Positions 53,699 through 63,000 of a stretch of 64,000 nt of DNA are shown here, piece by piece; the first letter of the stretch is position 1, and each line of letters begins with the position of its first letter. Source of the stretch: JABDQA01 sp963759125 (GTDB lineage: Bacteria; Desulfobacterota; Desulfobulbia; Desulfobulbales; Desulfocapsaceae); assembly GCA_963759125.1 (NCBI GenBank), contig CAVWXN010000002.1, positions 62,001-126,000 on the forward strand, read 5' to 3'. A program made the translations under genes and the position numbers. The notes beneath the pieces were generated by a model. It was given only the letters and a program-made list of their open reading frames with translations, had not been told where the DNA came from and ran no database searches.

Positions 53699-55414
53699 AT
53701 GGAACCGGACAAAAGCATAGAGCAATTGTGGGCCACCTATCTGGTGCGCGACAACCATGCTGCCAGCGATTACTTCGGCCTGATCCGCGAACTGCTGAAG
53801 ATTAAAAAAACTGATCCAGCGGCCCAGACCTATATCGACCAAGTCTACGGCCTGGTGGAAGATGAGATCATCAGCAACCAAGGTTTGCCGGTAAATCAGA
53901 TAAACTTTGGTACCTCAGGCTGGCGAGGAACACTAGGCAAGGATGTGTTCGTCAAATCGGTGGGCTGTGTTACCGAGGCGATCGTTGACCTTTATAAGCT
54001 GGCAGATAGTGAACCCGACTTGCATCCCCACCTGGGTATCAATTCGTTTGAGGAGGCTAGGCAGCGGGGCTGCCTGGTTGGCTGGGACAATAGATTTGGT
54101 GGGGAAATTCTCGGCCGCTGTGTTGCCGATACATTGCTGAAGCATGGCTTCAGAGTTTATTTCTGCGGCGAATCTACCACCGGTGTGTTGTCCGCCTCGC
54201 TGCTTGAACTGCAGGCCGCTTTTTCGGTTAATCTGACCCCGTCACATAATCCGCTTGACTATGGCGGCTACAAATTCAACGCCGCAGATGGTGGTCCGGC
54301 TGCTTCAGAATTGACTTCTTTCATCACTGATAAATCGAGGGAGCGTATCGATGGTGCATCAGAGATGGAGACTGTTGGTATCTCAGGGCGCGGCGAACTG
54401 ACCGAGATCGACTCATTTGCTCTCTGGCAGCAGTTGGTAGACAGAAACAAAGGGGTGCATCGGATCGATTATCGGGCCCTTATGGAGCAGGTTGCAGATC
54501 ATCGAGATATGGATGTCGTGATCGACTCGGTGCATGGCGCCTCACGGCTGCATATAAAGCGGTTGCTGGGTCCTGCGGTCATCAACTTGGTACATCTGCG
54601 CGGTGAGCCTGATGTTACTTTTGGGGGAATCGCACCGGAACCTTCGTCTGAGAATATGAGCCGGGTCACCGAACTGTTGCAAGAGTCAAAAAAACGCCTC
54701 AAGATCGGGGCAATAATCGACCCTGACGCTGACAGAATACGGTTCACTGACGGAACCTCCGAAATCAGTATGAACCAGTTTGGTGCCATGGCCTATCATT
54801 TCCTGCATGAATATAAAAAACTTAACGGCATGGTGGCGAAAACGGTGGCTACTTCGAATCTTGCTAACAGCGTTGCCGCCACCCTCGGCGAAGAGCTGTT
54901 TGAGACCAAGGTCGGCTTTAAAGAGTTCAAGCCGGTGATCGGCGAGGCGCTGGTCTATTTCGAGGAGTCGGACGGCATCTCGGTGATCGGTCATACACCA
55001 GAAAAGGATGCCTATATAGGGCTGCTGCTCGCGCTTGATATGGTCGTTGCTACCGACAGGAACCTGAGCGAGATCAAGCGGGAGATGGACGAGCTCTATG
55101 GCGAGTTCTATCCGGACCGGGACGGGGTAGTGGTTAGTCTAAAGGGCGACGATCTGATGAAGGCCCTGGCCGGACTTGAGAAATACGAAGTTGGTTCGAC
55201 AGTAAAGGTGGGGTCTCGGAGAAAGACCATCAAGGAGATCATTTCCAAGGACGGCAGGAAGATGATTTTCGAAGATGACAGCTGGCTGATGATCCGTCCC
55301 TCAGGTACCGAACCGAAGGTCAGATTCTATGTGGAATCGAGAGACCCGGACGGCACCACACATCTTGTGGAAGCTGCCAAAAGCATGCTCTTGGAGGTTG
55401 GTCTGCTTGATTGA
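53699..55414 (+). CDS. Phosphoglucomutase/phosphomannomutase family protein
   Basis: Alpha-D-phosphohexomutase of 571 residues. The four domains show the phosphoserine loop LTPSHNP, the metal loop DPDADRIRF, the sugar-binding loop EESDGIS (usually EESGG) and the phosphate loop RPSGTEPKVRF. About 65 residues precede the first domain, which starts at FGTSGWRG. It could act on glucose or mannose phosphates for glycogen or envelope sugars; sequence alone does not decide between them. It has a ribosome site, AGGAG, seven bases upstream. Confidence 0.9.
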   Translation: MEPDKSIEQLWATYLVRDNHAASDYFGLIRELLKIKKTDPAAQTYIDQVYGLVEDEIISNQGLPVNQINFGTSGWRGTLGKDVFVKSVGCVTEAIVDLYKLADSEPDLHPHLGINSFEEARQRGCLVGWDNRFGGEILGRCVADTLLKHGFRVYFCGESTTGVLSASLLELQAAFSVNLTPSHNPLDYGGYKFNAADGGPAASELTSFITDKSRERIDGASEMETVGISGRGELTEIDSFALWQQLVDRNKGVHRIDYRALMEQVADHRDMDVVIDSVHGASRLHIKRLLGPAVINLVHLRGEPDVTFGGIAPEPSSENMSRVTELLQESKKRLKIGAIIDPDADRIRFTDGTSEISMNQFGAMAYHFLHEYKKLNGMVAKTVATSNLANSVAATLGEELFETKVGFKEFKPVIGEALVYFEESDGISVIGHTPEKDAYIGLLLALDMVVATDRNLSEIKREMDELYGEFYPDRDGVVVSLKGDDLMKALAGLEKYEVGSTVKVGSRRKTIKEIISKDGRKMIFEDDSWLMIRPSGTEPKVRFYVESRDPDGTTHLVEAAKSMLLEVGLLD

Positions 55415-55527
55415 ACAGGACCACTGGAATACCTTTGCTTGTTGAAGGTTGCAAATCAACCGGCAGGTATTATTGTCGATTAGCAGATTTGAGATAACCC
55501 AAAACTAATCAACCAGGAGTAATTGCA

Positions 55528-56361
55528 ATGTGGCTGTATACCGATACGGTAACCGAACATTTTCAGAATCCCCGAAATGTAGGTGAAGTAGATAACGCAA
55601 ACGGTGTGGGTGATGTGGGATCGCTGGCCTGTGGCGATGCGCTGAAGCTTACTTTGAAGATAGAAGATGATCGCATTGTAGATGCCAAATTCAAGACTTT
55701 TGGCTGTGCCAGCGCCATCGCTTCTTCATCGGCGCTGACCGAAATGATCAAGGGCATGGAAATCGCTGAGGCCGAAAAAATCACCAACGAAGATATCGCC
55801 GATTTTCTCGGTGGCTTACCCAAGGAAAAGATGCACTGTTCGGTCATGGGCAGGGAGGCCTTGGAAGCAGCGATTGCCGACTACCGAGGAGAGAAACTAC
55901 CATCGGCCGAAGGACAGGTGGTCTGCGAATGCTTTGGCGTCACCGATCTTGAGATAACTCGGGCGATCAAAGAGTCCAATCTGCGCTCCATCGATGAGAT
56001 CACCAATTTTACCAAGGCGGGAGGCGGCTGCGGTAAATGTGAAGACCAACTGGAATCACTGCTGAGGCAGACTATTTCCGAAGGGCTCCAGATCGTCGAG
56101 GTGAGCAAGAAACCCAAGCGCATGACCACCCTGCAGAAAATTAAAAAAATTGAAGATGTGCTCGAAAGGGAGGTTCGTCCTGGATTGAGGCTGGACGGCG
56201 GCGACATCGAGCTGATTGATGTGGACGGAGACTTCGTTATCGTCTCCATGCGCGGGCAGTGCACGAGTTGTGCGAAATCCGAGACCACAATTAAGGAACT
56301 CGTCGAGAAGAAGCTGCGAGAACAGGTTCTTGAATCACTGATAGTAGAGGAAGAGAAGTAA
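55528..56361 (+). CDS. nifU: Modular NifU iron-sulfur scaffold
   Basis: A 277-residue protein with three domains: an IscU-like N-terminal scaffold (LACGDALKL, FGCASAIASSS, MHCSVMG), a central BFD-like 2Fe-2S domain (CECFGVTD, GGGCGKC) and a C-terminal Nfu domain (CTSCAKSE). This full NifU layout also serves general iron-sulfur assembly in many anaerobes, and no nitrogenase gene is in the window. It is coupled to nifS by a TAATG overlap. Confidence 0.94.
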   Translation: MWLYTDTVTEHFQNPRNVGEVDNANGVGDVGSLACGDALKLTLKIEDDRIVDAKFKTFGCASAIASSSALTEMIKGMEIAEAEKITNEDIADFLGGLPKEKMHCSVMGREALEAAIADYRGEKLPSAEGQVVCECFGVTDLEITRAIKESNLRSIDEITNFTKAGGGCGKCEDQLESLLRQTISEGLQIVEVSKKPKRMTTLQKIKKIEDVLEREVRPGLRLDGGDIELIDVDGDFVIVSMRGQCTSCAKSETTIKELVEKKLREQVLESLIVEEEK

Positions 56362-57539
56362 TGGCTGCTGACAAGGTTGTCTATCTGGATAACAATGCGA
56401 CGACTATGGTCGCCCCCGAAGTCTACGAGGCAATGGAACCATACTTCACCGAGTTCTATGGCAACCCCTCCAGCATGCATACTTTTGGGGGCCAGGTAGG
56501 TGTTGCAGTCGACAGAGCCCGTCAGCAGGTAGGGGCTCTGCTGGGATGCGACTCAGCGGAGATCGTTTTTACCAGTTGCGGCACAGAGAGTGACTCGACG
56601 GCAATTTATTCAGCGCTTCGGGCCAACCCGGACAAGCGTCATGTGGTCACCACCAGGGTCGAGCATCCGGCGGTCAAAAATCTCTGTGAGAATCTCGGTT
56701 CCATGACCGGTAACAAATACCGAGTAACCATGCTCAAGGTTTCCGAAGACGGGCTGGTCGATTTTGACGAATACGTGAATGCCCTCTCCGAGGATACCGC
56801 CATTGTCAGCATCATGTGGGCCAACAATGAAACCGGGGTTGTTTTTCCAGTGCCGGAGATGGCAAGAGCTGCCAAAGAGCGTGGTATTCTGTTTCACACC
56901 GATGCGGTGCAGGCGGTGGGTAAGATACCCATCAATCTAAAAGAGCTGGATATCGATTATCTGTCGATGTCAGGACATAAACTTCATGCCCCGAAGGGAG
57001 TCGGAATTCTTTACGTCAGGCGCGGCACTGCCTACGCGCCATTCATGACCGGCGGTCATCAGGAACATGGCAGAAGGGCCGGTACCGAAAATGTCGCGTC
57101 AATCATAGGTCTCGGTAAGGCCTGTGAACTTGCCGGAGAAAAGATGGATGAGGAAAATGGCAGGGTCAAAGCGCTGCGGGATAAGCTCGAGCATGGCCTG
57201 ATGACTTCAATTCCACGATCTATTTTAAACGGGAATAAAGAGCAGCGATTGCCGAATACCACCAATATCAGCTTCGAATATGTTGAGGGTGAGGCAATTC
57301 TGCTGCACATGAACAGGTTCAATATCTGCGCCTCCTCAGGGTCTGCCTGTACCTCGGGTTCGCTGGAACCTTCGCATGTCCTGAGGGCCATGGGAGTCCC
57401 GTTCACTGCTGCTCATGGGTCGATTCGCTTTTCTCTCAGTGTCTATAACACCGAAGAGGAAATTGATTTCGTCCTGGATAAGATGCCGGCAATCATTGCC
57501 GAACTCAGAGAAATGTCTCCTTTCTGGCCGGGGGAGTAA
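56361..57539 (+). CDS. nifS: Cysteine desulfurase NifS
   Basis: PLP-dependent enzyme that delivers cysteine sulfur to NifU. The 392-residue protein has DNNATTMVAPEV at the start, the PLP lysine in SGHKLHAPKG and the active-site loop SSGSACTSGSLEPSHVL with its catalytic Cys. The AAA+ style neighbours are absent; nifU-nifS form a two-gene unit. Supply of clusters to BioB, MqnE, MqnC and other radical SAM enzymes encoded here is a reasonable inference. Confidence 0.95.
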   Translation: MAADKVVYLDNNATTMVAPEVYEAMEPYFTEFYGNPSSMHTFGGQVGVAVDRARQQVGALLGCDSAEIVFTSCGTESDSTAIYSALRANPDKRHVVTTRVEHPAVKNLCENLGSMTGNKYRVTMLKVSEDGLVDFDEYVNALSEDTAIVSIMWANNETGVVFPVPEMARAAKERGILFHTDAVQAVGKIPINLKELDIDYLSMSGHKLHAPKGVGILYVRRGTAYAPFMTGGHQEHGRRAGTENVASIIGLGKACELAGEKMDEENGRVKALRDKLEHGLMTSIPRSILNGNKEQRLPNTTNISFEYVEGEAILLHMNRFNICASSGSACTSGSLEPSHVLRAMGVPFTAAHGSIRFSLSVYNTEEEIDFVLDKMPAIIAELREMSPFWPGE

Positions 57540-57552
57540 AGCCGACCAAGCC

Positions 57553-57609
57553 ACAGTCAGAAACCGATCGAATCAGCATGCGGATGCAGTTCAGTCGGTT
57601 TCTGACTGT
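57553..57609 (+). repeat. Perfect 15-base inverted repeat after nifS
   Basis: Arms ACAGTCAGAAACCGA (57553-57567) and its exact complement (57595-57609) around a 27-base loop, 14 bases after the nifS stop. There is no T run, so it may be an RNA-stabilising or RNase-processing hairpin or a non-canonical terminator. Confidence 0.75.
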
Positions 57610-57759
57610 ACCTTCCTGTGTTAAGACACCGATAAAGTCTTAGTCGTTTCTCACCTATCGTTTAAAAGGAGTTGGGAGACGATATAAACCAATTCCGATG
57701 TCTTTTGATCTATTTCCCGGATTCTCTCATAAATAATAGTCAATTGGGAGGTGAATTTT

Positions 57760-57822
57760 ATGTTTGGACTGGATTGTTTGTGTTATCATAACCACTTGAC
57801 ATGCTCGACTGAACCGTTATAA
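57760..57822 (+). CDS. Possible 20-residue leader peptide upstream of fhs
   Basis: A 20-codon frame with three cysteines (at residues 6, 8 and 15), preceded by GGGAGGTGA about six bases before the ATG, the best ribosome site in the region. It ends about 70 bases before fhs. The strong promoter at 57796 lies inside it, so it is only made from an upstream start. No homologue is recognised. Confidence 0.3.
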   Translation: MFGLDCLCYHNHLTCSTEPL

Positions 57823-57823
57823 G
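57796..57823 (+). promoter_or_regulatory. Sigma-70-type promoter of fhs
   Basis: A consensus TTGACA (57796-57801), a 16-base spacer and TATAAG (57818-57823). The predicted start is near 57830, giving a 60-base leader before the fhs ATG at 57892. Confidence 0.7.
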
Positions 57824-57891
57824 GTTCTTTGTATGCCGGTTTTTCAAGGCAATCCACCACATTAAATTCTTTGATGAAAGGGAGGTTTTCA

Positions 57892-59667
57892 ATGGCTTTA
57901 GATCCTACGAAACATGCAGATTGGGAGATTGCGCAAGACGCTGAGAAGAACATGTTGACGATCTACGAGATCGGCGAAAAGCTTGGATTGACCAAAGAGG
58001 AACTGCTTCCTCAGGGTCATTACATTGCTAAAATCGATTTCCGTAAAGTTCTTGATCGCTTAAAAGATAAGCCTGATGGAAAGTACATTGATGTAACCGC
58101 CATTTCACCAACTCCTTTAGGTGAAGGCAAATCTACCTCTTCCATGGGGCTGGTTCAAGGTCTTGGGAAAATCGGAAAAAGCGTTAGTGCCGCTATCCGC
58201 CAACCTTCTGGTGGGCCGACCATGAATATCAAGGGCTCTGCTGCCGGTGGGGGGCTTGCCCAGTGTATTCCGCTGACTCCTTTTTCGCTTGGTTTCACCG
58301 GTGACATCAACGCCATTATGAATGCTCACAATCTGGCAATGGTGGCGCTTACTTCCCGCATGCAGCATGAGAGAAACTACACCGACGAGCAGCTCGAAAG
58401 ATTGTCCGGTATGAAGAGAATCGACATCGATCCGACTAACGTAGAGATGGGCTGGATCATGGACTTCTGCTGCCAGGCCCTTAGAAACATCATTATCGGT
58501 ATCGACGGTGTTAACGGTAAGTCGGATGGTTTCATGATGAAATCCAAATTCGGTATCGCCGTATCCTCAGAAGTTATGGCCATTCTTTCTGTTGCCAGAG
58601 ATCTCAAGGATATGCGTGAGAGGATGGGTAAAATCGTTGTTGCCTACACCAAGAAAGGCAAGCCGGTTACCACCGAAGATCTGCAGGTTGCCGGGGCCAT
58701 GACCGCCTGGATGGTAGATGCGCTCAATCCTTCCCTGATGCAGACCTTGGAGGGCCAGCCTGTCATCGTCCATGCCGGACCTTTTGCCAACATCGCCATC
58801 GGTCAGAGTTCTATTATCGCCGACCGCGTTGGTCTGAAGCTTGCCGACTACCATGTAACCGAATCCGGTTTTGGCGCTGATATCGGTTTTGAAAAATTCT
58901 GGAACCTCAAGTGCCGCTACTCTGGCCTTAAGCCTGACTGTGCAGTTGTTGTGGCAACAATCCGTGCTCTCAAATGTCACGGCGGTGCACCTGTTCCTGT
59001 TCCGGGTAAGCCGATGCCTGAAGAGTACAAGAGTGAAAACGTCGAATGGGTAGGCAAAGGCTGCGACAACCTGATCCATCATATCAAGACAGTTCGTAAA
59101 GCAGGTATCGCTCCTGTTGTCTGTATCAATGCATTCTACACCGATACCGACGCGGAAATCGCCAAAGTTCGAGAGCTCTGTGAAGCAGAAGGTGCCCGTG
59201 TTGCTCTCTCAAGGCATTGGGAACATGGTGGCGACGGCGCTATCGAATTCGCTGAGACCGTTGTCGAGGCATGTGAAGATAAGACCGAATTCAAACTTCT
59301 CTATGAACTCGATATGCCGATCAAAGAGAGAATTGAACTCATCGCCAAGGAAGTATACGGGGCCGACGGTGTTGACTACTCTGCCGAAGCCAACCGGGCT
59401 ATCGACAGAATCCAGGCTGATCCTGAGCTTTCTAAAATGGCTATGTGTATGGTCAAGACCCACCTGTCCCTTTCCGATAATCCCGCCCTCAAAGGTGTAC
59501 CCAAAGGCTGGAGACTCTCTATCCGTGAGGTTCTCACCTATGGCGGTGCAGGTTTTATCGTCCCGGTTGCAGGAACCATCAGTCTCATGCCTGGTACCGG
59601 CTCTAACCCTGCGTTCAAGCGTGTTGACGTTGATGTAGAAACCGGCAAGGTTGAAGGCGTATTTTAG
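57892..59667 (+). CDS. fhs: Formate-tetrahydrofolate ligase
   Basis: ATP-dependent synthesis of 10-formyl-tetrahydrofolate, used in one-carbon metabolism and the methyl branch of the Wood-Ljungdahl pathway. The 591-residue protein has the P-loop SPTPLGEGKSTSSMGL, RQPSGGPTMNIKGSAAGGG and FSLGFTGDINA. ATG 57892 has GGGAGG nine bases upstream; the frame is open to 57829 but that start lacks one. Codon use is markedly biased toward presumed optimal codons, which with the strong promoter suggests high expression. folD is not adjacent. Confidence 0.96.
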   Translation: MALDPTKHADWEIAQDAEKNMLTIYEIGEKLGLTKEELLPQGHYIAKIDFRKVLDRLKDKPDGKYIDVTAISPTPLGEGKSTSSMGLVQGLGKIGKSVSAAIRQPSGGPTMNIKGSAAGGGLAQCIPLTPFSLGFTGDINAIMNAHNLAMVALTSRMQHERNYTDEQLERLSGMKRIDIDPTNVEMGWIMDFCCQALRNIIIGIDGVNGKSDGFMMKSKFGIAVSSEVMAILSVARDLKDMRERMGKIVVAYTKKGKPVTTEDLQVAGAMTAWMVDALNPSLMQTLEGQPVIVHAGPFANIAIGQSSIIADRVGLKLADYHVTESGFGADIGFEKFWNLKCRYSGLKPDCAVVVATIRALKCHGGAPVPVPGKPMPEEYKSENVEWVGKGCDNLIHHIKTVRKAGIAPVVCINAFYTDTDAEIAKVRELCEAEGARVALSRHWEHGGDGAIEFAETVVEACEDKTEFKLLYELDMPIKERIELIAKEVYGADGVDYSAEANRAIDRIQADPELSKMAMCMVKTHLSLSDNPALKGVPKGWRLSIREVLTYGGAGFIVPVAGTISLMPGTGSNPAFKRVDVDVETGKVEGVF

Positions 59668-59688
59668 GCGGGAAGTAGTGTTTTTAGT

Positions 59689-59744
59689 AAGAAAGGTGTA
59701 ATATAATATGGTTAAGATACCGAGCTTGATATTACACCTTTCTT
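59689..59744 (+). repeat. Perfect 16-base inverted repeat between fhs and the PilB-like gene
   Basis: Arms AAGAAAGGTGTAATAT (59689-59704) and its exact complement (59729-59744) around a 24-base loop, ending 16 bases before the next ATG. No T run follows, so it is not a standard terminator. It could be a structured leader or a protein-binding site. Confidence 0.8.
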
Positions 59745-59760
59745 AATTGAGTATGAGATT

Positions 59761-62001
59761 ATGGCTACATCAACTAGTAATAGAGCAACAAATAGACGAT
59801 CTTCGATAAAGAAAACCGTCAAAGATCAATCTGGTGCCGGCAGGATTAAAATTGGAGAATTGTTGAGTAAAGCTGGATATATTACGGCTACTCAATTTGA
59901 AACCGCCAAGAAAGAAGTACAGAAGAACGGTACTCGTATGAGTGCCGTTCTGCGCCAGCTTGATTACATTGATGAGGATACGGTTTTTAATTTCCTCAGT
60001 CGTCATCACAATTATATTCCTGCAATCATCAAGAACGAACCGCCGAGTCCCGATGCGGTCAAGCTACTCCCCTACGAGCTCGCCAAAGAATACATGGCCT
60101 TCCCGCTGCGGCTGGCTGGGAACACCTTCCAGATTACCATGGCGGAGCCCTCTGATGCTGCCGCGATTGAAGAATTGCAGGATGAGCTCCACAAAGAGGT
60201 ATCCGTTTGTGTCTCCACCGAAATCGACATTGTTGAGGCCTACAAAAAATATTACGGCATTGACGATGAGGAGGCCAGATCATTTTTTGCCTCTGGAGCC
60301 GAAGAAGTTGAAGAAGAAATGTCGATGTCCCAGGTGGATGATTTCGGCGCAATCGTTGCAGAAGCAGCCGATGATTTCGAGATCGAGAGTGGCGTTGAGG
60401 ACGAAAACTTCGATCAATTCGCCGCCTCAGACGCACCGATCATTAAACTGGTCAACGGTATTCTGGTAAAAGCGGTGCAGGATCAGGTGTCCGATATTCA
60501 TATCGAACCCTATGAACGCACAATGCAGGTCCGCTACCGTAAAGACGGTTCGCTGTTTAAGTCGATGAACCTGCCGCTTACCATTAAGAACGCGATAACA
60601 GCCAGGGTCAAAATCCTGGCTGGTCTCGATATCACCGAGCGACGGGTTCCCCAGGATGGACGTATTAAGATGAGGATGGGGAAGAATCGCGCCGTCGACT
60701 TTCGGGTATCGTCGCTGCCGACTCTGTTTGGCGAATCGGTTGTTCTGCGAATTTTAGACAAAAATGCGCTCAACGTCGATCTTACCCAACTCGGATTTGA
60801 GCCTGAAACCTTCGAAATGCTCAAGCGCTGTCTGGCGCGTCCCCAGGGCATGCTCCTGGTCACCGGGCCTACCGGTTCGGGAAAGACGGTAACATTGTAT
60901 TCATCGCTCAATTCGCTGAATAATGAGGATATAAAAATTCTCACCGCCGAAGATCCGGTCGAGTTCAGCTTCAAAGGAATAAATCAGGTTAATGTACATC
61001 AGGAAGTCGGCATGACCTTTGCCGCCGCCCTCAAGGCATTTTTACGCCAGGATCCTGATATCATCATGGTTGGCGAGATTCGCGACTATGAAACGGCTGA
61101 AATCGGCATCAAGGCGGCCATGACCGGGCATCTTGTCTTCTCCACTCTGCACACCAATGACAGTGCCGCCACCATTGGACGTCTGATCGATATCGGTGTT
61201 CCTCCATATCTGATAGCCTCGTCGGTGACTATGGTCTTGTCCCAGAGGTTGGGCAGGAGGCTGTGCCAGAATTGCAAGAAGAAAATGAATTACTCTGATA
61301 CGGAATTGCTGCAGGCAGGATTTCATGAGGACGAGCTCGCCGACCTGGAAATCTACGGTCCGGTGGGCTGCCCCGAATGCAACGGACTGGGTTATCGTGG
61401 CCGGGTCGGCTTCTTCGAACTCATGGAGGTGACTGAAGAGGTGGCCAAGGCTATCAGTGCTGAAGTTCCGGAAGATCAACTCCGCAAGATCGCCATTCAG
61501 GAGGGCATGACCCCCCTCCGTGACGCAGCGTTGAGGAAAGTGCGCCAGGGCATCACCAGTATCAACGAGGCGATGCGACGGACTGTAGCCCATGGGGAAA
61601 GCCTTCCCGCCTACCTTATCAACCCGGATGAAGAAATCTACGAGGACGGCGATATGATCATTCGGGAAGGAAACAAGGATATTGATTTCTTCAAGCTGAT
61701 CCGAGGCGCCCTTACCGTGGTGAAGGGAGGCAAAAAGATTGCTGAGCTGACGGAGCCTGGAGAATACTTTGGCGAGATGGCAGCCATCTCGGCCGAACCC
61801 CGATCGGCATCGGTAATATCCAAAGGACGAGCCACGGTCAAGCGTTATCCCGGCGATAAATTGGAAGAGATTATTTACAAGTACCCGGATATCGCTGCCC
61901 AGCTTTTCAGCACGATGACTTCCAGGCTGCAGAAATCCAACCAGATCACTGTTAAACTGGCCGGTGGCGCAGTGCGCAAACCGGGACCGCCGCCAAGATA
62001 G
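59761..62001 (+). CDS. GspE/PilB family ATPase with C-terminal cyclic nucleotide-binding fold
   Basis: A 746-residue secretion/pilus assembly ATPase. It has an N-terminal MshEN-like domain (KIGELLSKAGYITATQF), the central ATPase with Walker A GPTGSGKT, the Asp and His boxes (TAEDPVEF, FSTLHTNDSAATIGRL), and a zinc site (CQNCKKK then CPECNGLGYRG). From about residue 618 a second module follows: EDGDMIIREGNKDIDFF, GEYFGEMAAISAEPRSASV. This is a cNMP-binding fold with the phosphate-cassette Glu and Arg retained. Such a fusion is unusual. No other pilus or type II genes are in the window. The basic N-terminal tail is not typical. Confidence 0.9.
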   Translation: MATSTSNRATNRRSSIKKTVKDQSGAGRIKIGELLSKAGYITATQFETAKKEVQKNGTRMSAVLRQLDYIDEDTVFNFLSRHHNYIPAIIKNEPPSPDAVKLLPYELAKEYMAFPLRLAGNTFQITMAEPSDAAAIEELQDELHKEVSVCVSTEIDIVEAYKKYYGIDDEEARSFFASGAEEVEEEMSMSQVDDFGAIVAEAADDFEIESGVEDENFDQFAASDAPIIKLVNGILVKAVQDQVSDIHIEPYERTMQVRYRKDGSLFKSMNLPLTIKNAITARVKILAGLDITERRVPQDGRIKMRMGKNRAVDFRVSSLPTLFGESVVLRILDKNALNVDLTQLGFEPETFEMLKRCLARPQGMLLVTGPTGSGKTVTLYSSLNSLNNEDIKILTAEDPVEFSFKGINQVNVHQEVGMTFAAALKAFLRQDPDIIMVGEIRDYETAEIGIKAAMTGHLVFSTLHTNDSAATIGRLIDIGVPPYLIASSVTMVLSQRLGRRLCQNCKKKMNYSDTELLQAGFHEDELADLEIYGPVGCPECNGLGYRGRVGFFELMEVTEEVAKAISAEVPEDQLRKIAIQEGMTPLRDAALRKVRQGITSINEAMRRTVAHGESLPAYLINPDEEIYEDGDMIIREGNKDIDFFKLIRGALTVVKGGKKIAELTEPGEYFGEMAAISAEPRSASVISKGRATVKRYPGDKLEEIIYKYPDIAAQLFSTMTSRLQKSNQITVKLAGGAVRKPGPPPR

Positions 62002-62043
62002 CAGTGGTTCAGCCCGGAATTCAGTTTTTTCCGTTACAACTAT

Positions 62044-63000
62044 ATGCAGGCCTTGCAGGTAACGCTCTTCAGCGATGGAAGACCAGGGCACGAGAAACAG
62101 TCCCTGGGGGTTGTCAACGCCCTGAACGGTTATGTCGATGTAGAGCTGAACAAAGTGGTGGTGCCGGATCGTCATTTCCTGCACGATCTCTGGTCACACT
62201 TATCACTTCTATTTCCTCTGGTTAACTCTAACGGGCCTGCCGGGGATCAGCGGTCGGATCTTTTTATCGGCACCGGCAGCAGTACGCACGTACCAATGCT
62301 CTCTGCAGGTAAAAGGGCTCGGACTAAAATTGTCACCTGTATGACACCCGCTTCATATCTGGGAACTAAATTCGACCTCTGCTTTGTTCCTCTTCATGAT
62401 CAGGTGAAACCGGCGGACAATATTTTCTTCACCGTCGGCCCCCCAAATATCTCACAGGGGTCTGCAGGGCAGGATCCATCCAGAAGCCTAATTCTGCTTG
62501 GCGGTGTCGATGAAAAATCGCACCACTGGGATGAGCCGGGGCTCATCTCTGCTCTGGCAGCCTTGATAAACAGCACAGAACAGACATCCTGGTTGATTTC
62601 GAGTTCACCCAGAACGCCCGATTCAACTGAAGCGCAAGTCAAGCAGCAACTGGCTGTTTTGCCTCAGGTGAACTTTGTGCCTTTCTCAGAGACTGAACCA
62701 GGGTGGGTTGAGAATATGTATCGTCTCCACGGTTCGGTATGGATTACCGCTGATTCTATCTCGATGGTTTATGAGGCATTGTCGGCGGGATGCAGGGTCG
62801 GCGTACTGCCGGTTCGATGGCGTCAGAAAAACAATAAATTTCAACGCAGCCTCGACTATCTGCTCGATAAGAAAATGATAGTCACACACTCCTTATTTCT
62901 TAAGGGAGAACCACAATGGCTCAAGCCTGAGCCGCTCAACGAAGCAGATCGATGCGCAAGGGAAATACTTAGAAGATGGTGGCCGAAAAATTTACCGTAG
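62044..63000 (+). CDS. ELM1/GtrOC1 family protein (putative nucleoside-diphosphosugar glycosyltransferase-like)
   Basis: A 318-residue protein of the mitochondrial fission ELM1 family: LFSDGRPGHEKQSLGVVNAL at the start, DLFIGTGSSTHVPMLSA, and the C-terminal WITADSISMVYEALSAGCRVGVLPV, which resembles GT-B donor-binding sites. Bacterial members lie near envelope glycosyltransferases and are probably glycosyltransferases themselves, but no activity is established. It overlaps the following glycosyltransferase by 25 bases. Confidence 0.8.
   Translation: MQALQVTLFSDGRPGHEKQSLGVVNALNGYVDVELNKVVVPDRHFLHDLWSHLSLLFPLVNSNGPAGDQRSDLFIGTGSSTHVPMLSAGKRARTKIVTCMTPASYLGTKFDLCFVPLHDQVKPADNIFFTVGPPNISQGSAGQDPSRSLILLGGVDEKSHHWDEPGLISALAALINSTEQTSWLISSSPRTPDSTEAQVKQQLAVLPQVNFVPFSETEPGWVENMYRLHGSVWITADSISMVYEALSAGCRVGVLPVRWRQKNNKFQRSLDYLLDKKMIVTHSLFLKGEPQWLKPEPLNEADRCAREILRRWWPKNLP

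Noticed and set aside
55528..57539. NifU/NifS as evidence of nitrogen fixation
   Set aside because: No nif structural or cofactor genes are in the window; modular NifU with NifS also serves general iron-sulfur assembly in anaerobes.
61042..62184. 380-codon minus-strand open frame
   Set aside because: Shadow of the PilB-CNB gene; the peptide has no recognisable domain.
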